From the NCBI GenBank assembly GCA_002299005.1, contig DBMZ01000127.1, positions 1 to 9,412 on the forward strand: a stretch of 9,412 bases of DNA, in the 5' to 3' direction. The stretch is from Alphaproteobacteria bacterium UBA685. Its GTDB lineage: Bacteria; Pseudomonadota; Alphaproteobacteria; Puniceispirillales; Puniceispirillaceae. The notes under the pieces were generated by a model. It saw only the letters and a program-made list of their open reading frames with translations, searched no databases and was not told where the DNA came from. Below are positions 1-5,781 of this stretch, piece after piece; positions within the stretch are counted from its first letter, which is position 1; each line of letters starts with the position of its first letter. The position numbers and the translations under genes were made by a program.

Positions 1-706
1 TTTCTGAAATATCACCTGCTGGCATATCACCTGTTGGCACATTCATAGCTGGCATATCAAAATCAGCCGCTGGAGGCGCAGGCACAAAAGCGGGCTCTTC
101 TGGCATAGCGGGAATTGCGGGCATAGCTGGCGCTTCTGGCATGGCTGGCAGGGAGAAGGCAAAGGGCTGAAGGCGCAAATCTTTCTTGCCGCCTTGTGCC
201 GGAAACTCTGACTGGGTGCCATAAAGCATCGCCATAAGCTCAGCAGATAATTGCTCACCCATCACCGCCGCCTCTTGCTCCCATGGGCGCTCTTGCCAGT
301 CAACATCATCAATCACACCGGCCTTTTTGCCACACCAGCGCGCTTGATAGAGGGTGACCTTCTCCCCCTTAATCTTCTTTTTTGTGGACGAGATTTGATA
401 GCGGTTATTTGTGACCTGCGCGATGTGAACCAGCTCATGCATCATTTGCAAGACGGCCATCTCAAACCCATGCATAAGGCTGACGGCAAAATCACAGGTG
501 AATTTTGAGGCCCGAAACATCCCTGCCTTGGCCATTAATTGAGTGCGCGCAATCGGGCGTGGCGGCCCATCGCCAGACACCTCAACCACAATATGCAATC
601 CCTTAGCTTGCTTGGCTGTGAAGAGTCTTGATTGGCCGAAATCACCCGCAAGACGCAATAATTCCGCTTCAGCATTTCGATTGTCGGTTGCGACAACTTC
701 AATCAT
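1..706 (-). CDS. Putative HExxH zinc metallopeptidase with Pro/Ala/Met-rich tail (partial, runs off left edge)
   Basis: Translating the minus strand from ATG at 706-704 gives 235 codons with no stop before the left edge, so the C-terminus is missing. The start is fixed by an in-frame TGA directly before it and by AGGGG about 8 nt upstream. Residues 90-94 are HELVH, a HExxH zinc site in a helix (AVLQMMHELVHIAQ). Residues 138-146 are QERPWEQEA, where a glutamate (E143 or E145) is the likely third zinc ligand. HELVH followed by a PWExEA motif is, from memory, the pattern of putative metallopeptidases common in T4-like marine phages and some marine bacteria; specific activity is unknown. After about residue 180 the protein becomes low complexity (MPEAPAMPAIPAMPEEP and MPA/VPTG repeats), which is unusual for a compact peptidase and may be a linker to a further domain outside the window. 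No signal peptide is seen. A phage origin is possible but unsupported by neighbours. Confidence 0.75.
   Translation of the reverse strand, partial: MIEVVATDNRNAEAELLRLAGDFGQSRLFTAKQAKGLHIVVEVSGDGPPRPIARTQLMAKAGMFRASKFTCDFAVSLMHGFEMAVLQMMHELVHIAQVTNNRYQISSTKKKIKGEKVTLYQARWCGKKAGVIDDVDWQERPWEQEAAVMGEQLSAELMAMLYGTQSEFPAQGGKKDLRLQPFAFSLPAMPEAPAMPAIPAMPEEPAFVPAPPAADFDMPAMNVPTGDMPAGDISE
9..38. repeat. 15-bp tandem repeat, two copies, inside the metallopeptidase tail
   Basis: ATATCACCTGCTGGC (9-23) is followed directly by ATATCACCTGTTGGC (24-38), differing at one base. In frame it adds a five-residue unit (DMPAG / DVPTG-like) to the low-complexity tail of the minus-strand protein. Related GGCATAGC-type units recur at 50-150. 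This suggests the tail grows and shrinks by slippage. Confidence 0.7.
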
Positions 707-848
707 TCACCAGACCCCTGCAATTGCTTAATTTTCTCATAATAATGCGCTGTTCATTGTCCCATTCAGCATCATATTGCCAACAAGGGCGCAAATCACC
801 GCTTTAACACCCCCTAATTTGACCATAATCTTGGGCAAAATACCACAT
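703..848 (-). pseudogene. Possible broken small ORF upstream of the metallopeptidase
   Basis: From ATG at 848-846 the minus strand reads MWYFAQDYGQIRGC and then a TAA (806-804). The same frame continues SGDLRPCWQYDAEWDNEQ. Near 745-752 a shift to another frame gives HYYEKIKQLQGSGE and a TGA at 705-703, overlapping the metallopeptidase ATG as ATGA, the usual spacing of coupled operon genes. Taken together this looks like one small tryptophan- and tyrosine-rich protein of about 48 residues, disrupted by one stop and one frameshift. No family is recognised. It may equally be chance reading of non-coding DNA, since the segments are short. Confidence 0.2.
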
Positions 849-1091
849 GCTTTTTATCTCTTCTTATGTATCAAGATGCCCTTGCCACCCTACCCTCATA
901 GGTCACACAAAAGAAAAATATGGGGCAAAATCACCTACCCAACTTGATAAAAAAAACATCTTTTTTCACCTAAATGGTTAATTTTACGTAAATACAGTAG
1001 ACAATCTTGTGAAATTAAGCGATTTTTACGCTAGAATTTCGATGATGATAACGCGCGCACGGTGCCTTATCAGAAATGGGGAGATGAACAC
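849..1091. other. Divergent intergenic region, AT-rich
   Basis: This stretch separates the minus-strand metallopeptidase side from the plus-strand repeat protein. It contains A and T tracts (949-966), the palindrome TTTACGTAAA (983-992), and the promoter-like and hairpin sequences described separately at 1007-1040. No convincing gene was found on either strand. Confidence 0.6.
1007..1037 (+). promoter_or_regulatory. Candidate sigma70-type promoter for the repeat protein
   Basis: TTGTGA (1007-1012) and TAGAAT (1032-1037) match the -35 and -10 consensus at 4/6 and 5/6 positions, but the 19-nt spacing is long. The position, about 55 nt before the start codon, is suitable. The same DNA forms an imperfect dyad, GAAATT (1011-1016) with AATTTC (1035-1040) and AGCG (1018-1021) with CGCT (1029-1032), which could be an operator. 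Confidence 0.25.
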
Positions 1092-2243
1092 ATGAAGAAT
1101 TTCAAAGGCCTGTCCATCACAGTTCTTGGCTGTCTTGCGGCAAACGTCGCGCTTGCAGGCGGGCTTCCGGTCGATGGCGAAGCCAAAACACAAGCGGCAA
1201 GTGAGCAGAGCGCACCAGCAACAAATGCCAGCGCTAGCACACAGGCAGAGACCTCTTCATCATCAAGTGACGGGAATGCAAGCAGTGATGCGGCACCCGC
1301 AAATGATACAGCCGATAATGCAGCGGCAGAATCAGGTGGCTTTATCGCTATCGAAGATGACCCGCTTGTTGTTGACGTCTCAGCCATCATGGATGATGAC
1401 GGCATGGGCAATATTCAGGTTCAGTGGCAGATCTCTGATAATGGCGAATCTTGGCGCAACCTGCCGGGCGTTATCCAGCAATCATTCACCCCAAGAGAAG
1501 AGCATGTAAACAAAGTATTGCGTGTGCAAATTTCTTACGTTGATGGCCAAGGTAACCTTGAGACAATCATCAGCCCACCATCACAGCCCGTGCAAAATGT
1601 GAATGACCGCCCATCAGGCTCGCCTGTTCTGTCTGGCAATGCCCGCGAAGATGACGCGCTTGTGGTTGATACGAGCTTGGTTGCGGATGAAGATGGTATC
1701 GGTAATTTCGACATTATCTGGCAGCGTTCAAGCACAAAGACAGATTGGCAAGCCTTCCCAGAAGCGATTGGCGATGTTCTTCGCCTGACGCAAAGCCATG
1801 TCGGCTATAGCTATCGTGCGGTGATGTCTTATGTCGACTCGCACAACACAAGAGAAATTCTTATTACCAACCCATCAGAGACTGTCGCCAATGTTGACGA
1901 CCCTGTCGAAGGTGAAATTGTCATCCAAGGCGAATCAGCCGAAGGTCAGACACTGAAATCACAATCAATGGGCCTCAGCGATGAAGATGGTATCGCCAGC
2001 CTTTCAGTCACATGGGAAGCATCAAAGGATGGCCGCTCATGGCGCGCCATTGAATCAACTGCCCAGTCACGCTCGCTATTCCTAAGCCAAGCCCTTGTCG
2101 GCAAGCAGGTAAGAGCCAGAGCGTCTGTGGTCGATTCATTCGGTGTTGAGACAATCATCTATAGCCAAGCGACAAACACTGTCAAAAACGTGAATAACAG
2201 CCCACAAGGTAAGATCTTTGTGCGCCGCGTTGGCAATAGCTAA
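1092..2243 (+). CDS. Exported protein with three 98-residue Ig-like repeats
   Basis: This is a 383-residue protein. The start at 1092 is preferred over an upstream GTG at 1062 because GGGGAG lies 8 nt before it and it opens with a Sec-type signal: MKNFKG, a hydrophobic stretch, then ANVALA/GG with likely cleavage after residue 22. VLGC at 11-14 weakly resembles a lipobox, but the hydrophobic part before it is very short. Residues 28-83 are an Ala/Ser/Asp/Glu-rich linker. Residues 85-369 hold three tandem beta-rich units in which DG (103, 201, 299) and both tryptophans (112/121, 210/219, 308/317) recur exactly every 98 residues. The unit pattern (D-DG-G, W, W, vG-r--vsYvD, NVND) is the Ig-like repeat of large RTX-type secreted adhesins. 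Here it stands alone, without RTX nonapeptides, transmembrane anchor or barrel. The role is unknown; surface or periplasmic binding is an inference. Confidence 0.85.
   Translation: MKNFKGLSITVLGCLAANVALAGGLPVDGEAKTQAASEQSAPATNASASTQAETSSSSSDGNASSDAAPANDTADNAAAESGGFIAIEDDPLVVDVSAIMDDDGMGNIQVQWQISDNGESWRNLPGVIQQSFTPREEHVNKVLRVQISYVDGQGNLETIISPPSQPVQNVNDRPSGSPVLSGNAREDDALVVDTSLVADEDGIGNFDIIWQRSSTKTDWQAFPEAIGDVLRLTQSHVGYSYRAVMSYVDSHNTREILITNPSETVANVDDPVEGEIVIQGESAEGQTLKSQSMGLSDEDGIASLSVTWEASKDGRSWRAIESTAQSRSLFLSQALVGKQVRARASVVDSFGVETIIYSQATNTVKNVNNSPQGKIFVRRVGNS
1344..2198 (+). repeat. Three tandem 294-bp coding repeats (98 aa each)
   Basis: Units run about 1344-1637, 1638-1931 and 1932-2198 (last slightly short). 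Spacing of the conserved Asp-Gly and tryptophan codons is exactly 294 bp. Nucleotide identity is mostly low, so the duplication is old, but GATGAAGATGGTATCG is identical at 1686-1701 and 1980-1995, exactly 294 bp apart. Confidence 0.8.
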
Positions 2244-2256
2244 GAGTAAGCCCCCT

Positions 2257-3426
2257 TTAAAGGGCTGATAAAAACTGAGGGATTTTTTCTTTAAACGGAA
2301 AAAATCCCTTTTTTGCATGTGGCCAGCAAAGCGCATCATAAGGCCGCAAGATCTCCGCAATCGGCAAGTCACAATCCTTTAGGCAATCATGCCATGCGCC
2401 TGTTGGCTGAAACGCCATCACAATATGATCAGCCCCGCGCGATGCCATTAAGGCCCTCAGATCAGCCTGCCAATCATTTACGCTCAGGCCGCCCACGCTC
2501 AGACCGTTATATGTCTCAATGCCAAAATGTGCCTGCGCGCGTGCAAGACCATCTGCCATCGCCGCCTCATCTGCCGCAAGCACAGCTTTGGCTCTATTGC
2601 CTACCAGTAAACCTCTAGGCAGGCTTACAACCCCAACAGGCTTTGCATGTAGCGGCAAACTCACCGCATCACAATCTTCTGGCGTTAGCACCAGCAGTGG
2701 CTTATCACCTGTGGCCGCACGAGGTGCCCGAAGCGCCATCGCGGGCGGGTTCTCTGGCCCATCAATGGCCGCAACATCTTCTTGCAATTCGCCGTAGGGC
2801 TCAAACCGGCCATTGGTGAATTGGGCAATATTATCAGCGCGCGCACCATAGGCCTTGCCTCTTGTTTGCAAGCCAGCCACCCAGCGCCAGCCAAGCGTAT
2901 TGGACGCAGGACAGCCATCTGCGAGGTGCCTCATAAACAAATCGGCCCCTGCCTGCCAAGGCAGACCCAGCGTGTGAATCCAAATAGAGGCAAACCACAT
3001 GCGCGCATGATTATGCAGATAATTGGTCTCGCATAATTCTTTATGCCAAGCATCAAAACACGCAATGCCTGTGCGCCCTTCGAGCGCCTCTTCCAGCCCC
3101 TTTGTTGGCGCAAAACCTGCTTTGATCACCGCCTGATAATCGGCCCAAAGTGACGGCCGCATTTCTAGCCAGCCCTTCCAATAGGTGCGCCAAAAGACTT
3201 CCTGAATGAATTTCTCAGCACGCGCAAAACTATGCGCGCCCAAGGTTTTCTTAATCACCTCATCTTCGGTAATCGTGCGCCGGCGCAAAGCGGGCGACAG
3301 GCGCGAGACATGGTCATGCGCGCCTGCCCCATAATCATAATTTCGCCGCTTGGCATAATCACCGCCCGCATGTGGCAAGAACGCCTCCAAGCGCGAAAGC
3401 GCCTCATCTCTTATAATTGGCAGCAC
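2257..3426 (-). CDS. Photolyase/cryptochrome-type FAD-binding domain protein
   Basis: This is a 389-residue protein starting at GTG 3426, with AGAGAGG about 7 nt upstream. Residues 40-210 match the photolyase/cryptochrome FAD-binding domain: SPALRRRTIT (44-53), FIQEVFWRTYWKGW (73-86), YLHNHARMW (136-144), LADGCPASNTLGWRWVAG (168-185), then a conserved NIAQFTNGRF (199-208). In classical photolyases this domain is C-terminal and preceded by an alpha/beta antenna-binding domain. Here it begins almost at residue 1, and a different 140-residue segment follows (LLVLTPED at 244-251, ending WPHAKKGFFPFKEKIPQF). DNA repair or blue-light sensing is plausible from the family, but substrate and activity cannot be told. 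The antenna domain is absent from the N-terminus. The gene converges with the repeat protein, with 13 bp between stops. No LexA-type GTTC repeat was seen upstream. Confidence 0.85.
   Translation of the reverse strand: MLPIIRDEALSRLEAFLPHAGGDYAKRRNYDYGAGAHDHVSRLSPALRRRTITEDEVIKKTLGAHSFARAEKFIQEVFWRTYWKGWLEMRPSLWADYQAVIKAGFAPTKGLEEALEGRTGIACFDAWHKELCETNYLHNHARMWFASIWIHTLGLPWQAGADLFMRHLADGCPASNTLGWRWVAGLQTRGKAYGARADNIAQFTNGRFEPYGELQEDVAAIDGPENPPAMALRAPRAATGDKPLLVLTPEDCDAVSLPLHAKPVGVVSLPRGLLVGNRAKAVLAADEAAMADGLARAQAHFGIETYNGLSVGGLSVNDWQADLRALMASRGADHIVMAFQPTGAWHDCLKDCDLPIAEILRPYDALCWPHAKKGFFPFKEKIPQFLSAL
2278..2314 (+). terminator. Rho-independent terminator of the repeat protein, inside the photolyase-like gene
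   Basis: AGGGATTTTTTC (2278-2289) pairs perfectly with GAAAAAATCCCT (2298-2309) around an 8-nt loop and is followed by T tract 2309-2314. It lies 35 nt after the stop of the plus-strand gene. It also lies within the last codons of the convergent minus-strand gene, encoding part of KKGFFPFKEKIP. A smaller dyad, AGCCC/GGGCT, sits just before it at 2249-2266. On the minus strand a T5 run follows the stem after a few bases, so weak bidirectional action is possible. Confidence 0.75.
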
Positions 3427-3690
3427 AATAGACCTCTCTTAAAACCAGTATGTGCCGCTCTATACGAGGCGATTTTATGAATAGCCGCCTAGCGCTTAAA
3501 AAAAACGTCTTGGGGATTAAGATTAATTGTGTCTATACTTTATCTTGTATGCAGATAGAGATGAAGAACACAACTTCTAGCGTTTTAGCATCACAGATGC
3601 CGACAACTCTTACATGCAACATTTCAGCCAAAATCAAGCGAACGAATGCTATCACCGCGATAGCTATCAGACGGGAAGGAGTCTCTCAAG
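3427..3690. other. Divergent intergenic region between the photolyase-like gene and the small orphan
   Basis: This stretch holds an inverted repeat AGGCG/CGCCT around 3468-3490, an A tract, and the promoter-like pair described at 3510-3539. A plus-strand frame through it (3450-3704) has no good ribosome-binding site or protein character and is not called. Nothing else is recognised. Confidence 0.5.
3510..3539 (+). promoter_or_regulatory. Candidate promoter for the small orphan gene
   Basis: TTGGGG (3510-3515) and TATACT (3534-3539) are separated by 18 nt. The -10 element is good (5/6) and the -35 is weak (3/6). It would give a 5' untranslated leader of roughly 145 nt before the ATG at 3691. 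Confidence 0.25.
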
Positions 3691-3987
3691 ATGCGCCCTA
3701 TTGAACCGACATGTGCTGATGGTGCCGCCATTATTCCTTTTGCACCGCGATCTTATGATACCACAAATGCCAATGATGAGACGACCGTCTCTACCATTGT
3801 TGCCATTGTCGCCGTGACTGTACGTCATGGCACAGATATTTCTCCCGAAGAAGAGCTAGCTGATTTGATCGAAGCCACAGGTGAGGCTGACATCATCGAA
3901 ATTCAAGATGCTTGCGCCGACATAATGGACGGGGATGACAGCCCCCATTCACGCTATCCTGCCCCGTCCAATGATAATGAGGCCTAA
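3691..3987 (+). CDS. Small acidic hypothetical protein
   Basis: This is a 98-residue protein with a clear ribosome-binding site (AAGGAG, 9 nt before ATG), which is the main support for it being real. A threonine-, valine- and alanine-rich segment (TTVSTIVAIVAVTVRHG, about residues 31-47) precedes an acidic helix-like stretch (EEELADLIEATGEADIIEIQDACADIMDGDD), and it ends PSNDNEA, an ending I associate with small alphaproteobacterial proteins. It has no signal peptide, no metal-binding cluster and no known motif. The family is not recognised and no function is proposed. It is a single gene: photolyase-like gene divergent on the left, AEC transporter in the same direction 62 bp downstream. Confidence 0.6.
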   Translation: MRPIEPTCADGAAIIPFAPRSYDTTNANDETTVSTIVAIVAVTVRHGTDISPEEELADLIEATGEADIIEIQDACADIMDGDDSPHSRYPAPSNDNEA

Positions 3988-3989
3988 GA

Positions 3990-4025
3990 CCAATCAGCCA
4001 GCCTAAAACAGGCTTCACCAATTGG
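3990..4025 (+). other. Nested inverted repeat between the small orphan and the AEC transporter
   Basis: CCAAT (3990-3994) can pair with ATTGG (4021-4025), and inside it AGCCT (4000-4004) with AGGCT (4010-4014). No T tract follows, so it is not a typical terminator. It may be an RNA structure between two co-directional genes, or chance. Confidence 0.3.
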
Positions 4026-4049
4026 CACAAACAGATTATATCATAAGAC

Positions 4050-4985
4050 ATGTATGATGTTCTCAGTTTGACCATTCCCTTTTTTGGGGTAATCGCACTT
4101 GGCGCTCTTTCTAGAGCCATCGGTTTTTTTGGCGCCGATATGGGCCTAAAGCTTGCACGCTTTGCCTTCTATTTCGTCCTGCCCCCGTTTTTATTTCTAT
4201 CCATTACCGCCGCGCCGGTAGAAGAGCTGTTTAATATCGGCTTTCTTATCCGCTATGAGGTCGCGACCATTTTGATGCTTGTTGTCACAGGCATTGCCTC
4301 TGCCTATCTGTTTGGCTTTAAGGGTGTGACCAGAGGGCTTTACGGGCTAAATGCGGCCTATCCGAATGTTGGTTATATTGGCGTGCCCTTGTGCCTGATG
4401 GCTTTTGGCAATGAGGCAATTTTGCCGCTCGCGGTCATCTTGGCCATTGATACGATTGTCTTGCTTGTCTGCACAGCTTTGTTTGTGACAGCCGACAAGG
4501 AAGGCGCGCTTGCCTCATCCCTTACCCATACCGCGATGCAGCTTGTCAAAAATCCGCTTATTATCTCTGCCTTTGTTGGCATCTTATGGGCGTTGAGTGA
4601 TTTGCCTATTCCGCCCGTGGCCGACAGTTTCATGTCTATGCTAGCAGGGGCGGCGGCGCCATCTGCGCTATTTGCGCTTGGCATCACCCTCTATGGCAGT
4701 GATTTAAAACAAGCCAAGGGCGAGATAGGTCTATTGGTGATTTTGAAATTGGTGGTGCACCCGCTTTTAATGGCCGTATTATTTATCGCTTGGCCCGGCA
4801 TGGATAAGGTCTGGGTGCAGACAGCCATCTTATCAGCGGCTCTGCCAATTGCGGCAAATGTCTTTGCGATGTCACAATATTATCAGGCCTATAGCGAAAA
4901 AACCGCTGGCGCCATAATGCTCAGCACAGTCGTTGCGAGCATTACCACACCAGCGGTTTTATTTCTTCTTTATCGCTTTGTGTAA
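4050..4985 (+). CDS. AEC-family (auxin efflux carrier type) transporter
   Basis: This is a 311-residue, strongly hydrophobic inner-membrane protein with about ten transmembrane segments in two five-helix halves, the normal size for the family. Recognisable segments are NAAYPNVGYIGVP (101-113, with the family's conserved Asn/Pro crossover region), KNPLI (167-171), APSALFALGITL (203-214), KLVVHPLL (233-240) and LPIAANVFAMSQYY (265-278). Bacterial AEC members export or exchange small carboxylates such as malate or malonate, but the substrate cannot be read from sequence. The ATG at 4050 has only a weak AAGA-type ribosome-binding site, yet it fits the family N-terminus. The stop is 4 bp from that of the convergent BioY gene, and a strong hairpin lies within codons 284-304. 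Confidence 0.9.
   Translation: MYDVLSLTIPFFGVIALGALSRAIGFFGADMGLKLARFAFYFVLPPFLFLSITAAPVEELFNIGFLIRYEVATILMLVVTGIASAYLFGFKGVTRGLYGLNAAYPNVGYIGVPLCLMAFGNEAILPLAVILAIDTIVLLVCTALFVTADKEGALASSLTHTAMQLVKNPLIISAFVGILWALSDLPIPPVADSFMSMLAGAAAPSALFALGITLYGSDLKQAKGEIGLLVILKLVVHPLLMAVLFIAWPGMDKVWVQTAILSAALPIAANVFAMSQYYQAYSEKTAGAIMLSTVVASITTPAVLFLLYRFV
4899..4960. terminator. Long bidirectional hairpin inside the AEC 3' coding end
   Basis: AAAACCGCTGG (4899-4909) is a perfect match to CCAGCGGTTTT (4950-4960), and inside it TAATGCTC (4915-4922) pairs perfectly with GAGCATTA (4937-4944), with a 3-bp GCA/TGC extension. On the plus strand it runs into TTTTATTTCTTCTTT. On the minus strand the stem is followed by a T6 run (GGTTTTTTCGC). 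This suits termination of BioY transcripts, which would enter this DNA just after the BioY stop, and perhaps of AEC transcripts if any escape ribosomes. Confidence 0.6.
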
Positions 4986-4989
4986 AAGC

Positions 4990-5598
4990 TTATGCCTTTG
5001 GCAGATATTTCCAAGCCAAAGGAAGCGCGGCTGTTGCGATCACAATCTTTAGCACATCACCATAGATGAAAGGCGCTAGACCGAACTGGATGCCCTTCTC
5101 AAAGCTGCCAACGATTGATGATAGGTACGTGACGCCAAAAGCATAGATAACAAGGTTACCAATAACCATCGCCAACGCCATAGACGCATAGCTCTTGCCC
5201 CAGCCTTTTTCAGCCAATAGGCCAACAACAAAAGCAGACACAGCAAACCCAAATAGATAGCCACCTGTTGGACCAGCCATATAAGCAAGACCAGCACCGC
5301 CAGCGAAAACCGGCAGACCCACAGCACCTTGCGCCAAGTAAGCTATGATAGTCGCAAAACCCAAACGTGAGCCAAAGCTCATACCAATAAGAAGCACCAG
5401 CATTGTCTGCATTGTCAAAGGCACAGGATAGAATGGCACCTTAATATGCGCTGATAGCGCCAATAAAACCGAGCCACCAATAACAAGCGCAATCTTGTTC
5501 GCCATTGAAAGACCTTGTGAGAGGCCCTGCTCAGATGCGCGGCTAGCGAATACGCTATGCAAAAGCGGCATCGCCGAAATTTGTGAAGTATTTGCCAT
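4990..5598 (-). CDS. bioY: BioY, biotin transporter substrate-binding (S) component
   Basis: This is a 202-residue protein starting at ATG 5598, chosen because AAGGAG lies 9 nt upstream; a longer frame to 5640 lacks this. BioY is the membrane S component of ECF-type biotin transporters and captures biotin; in some bacteria it works without a dedicated BioMN module. About six transmembrane helices are visible. Family motifs are VPFYPVPLTMQTMLVLLIG (54-72), LAQGAVGLPVFAGG (88-101) and AGPTGGYLFGF (108-118). A soluble N-terminal extension of about 30 residues precedes the first helix. No bioM or bioN lies next to it in this window, so it either acts alone, shares an energising module encoded elsewhere, or its partners lie outside. 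No clear BioR operator was found upstream. Confidence 0.93.
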   Translation of the reverse strand: MANTSQISAMPLLHSVFASRASEQGLSQGLSMANKIALVIGGSVLLALSAHIKVPFYPVPLTMQTMLVLLIGMSFGSRLGFATIIAYLAQGAVGLPVFAGGAGLAYMAGPTGGYLFGFAVSAFVVGLLAEKGWGKSYASMALAMVIGNLVIYAFGVTYLSSIVGSFEKGIQFGLAPFIYGDVLKIVIATAALPLAWKYLPKA

Positions 5599-5710
5599 TA
5601 TGAGTTGCTCCTTCATCTGACAAAGTTGACTTATAAACATATCTTCCGCCTCGAAAGATAAACCATTTCAAAATAGAGTGCAATCAAGCACTTTTAGCGG
5701 GCAAAATTAT

Positions 5711-5781
5711 AAGATCTCTGCTATCAGAGGCCTATCGAAACCCTAGGAATGAAAAACCCTAGCAACAAGAGGTCTTAGACA
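5711..5781 (+). promoter_or_regulatory. Leader with two mutually exclusive helices at the purine permease ribosome-binding site
   Basis: The segment AAGATCTCT (5711-5719) can pair with AGAGGTCTT (5768-5776), a 9-bp helix with one G-U pair that covers the Shine-Dalgarno AGAGG. The same bases also form a local hairpin, CTCTG (5716-5720) with CAGAG (5725-5729), around a CTAT loop, which would free it. Between them CCCTAG occurs twice (5741-5746, 5756-5761). A further hairpin, AGTGC/GCACT, lies upstream at 5677-5692. This is switch-like architecture, but no known riboswitch class was recognised. Confidence 0.4.

Noticed and set aside
43..731. Open frames at 43-258 (minus), 251-508 (plus) and 543-731 (plus)
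   Set aside because: All overlap the continuous minus-strand metallopeptidase frame, which has the HExxH motif and a good ribosome-binding site. The others show no protein character.
740..829. A 29-codon hydrophobic minus-strand frame (MVKLGGVKAVICALVG...), considered as a toxin-like peptide
   Set aside because: It has no convincing ribosome-binding site and overlaps other short frames. The length is within chance expectation.
978..992. CtrA-type site (TTAA-N7-TTAA) upstream of the repeat protein
   Set aside because: The second half is TAAA rather than TTAA, and a single imperfect match in AT-rich DNA is expected by chance.
1070..1509. Open frames on both strands over the repeat-protein linker (minus 1070-1411, plus 1126-1509)
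   Set aside because: They are shadows of the Ser/Ala-rich linker. The real frame has a signal peptide, a ribosome-binding site and periodic repeats.
3450..3817. Plus-strand frames 3450-3704 and 3614-3817 near the small orphan gene
   Set aside because: No Shine-Dalgarno signal or coherent composition. The 3691 frame has AAGGAG and better protein character.
5599..5781. BioR operator or classical purine riboswitch in the bioY/purine permease intergenic region
   Set aside because: TTATAA and TTTATC pieces are present, but no full TTATMKATAA palindrome. The conserved purine-riboswitch core was not recognised.
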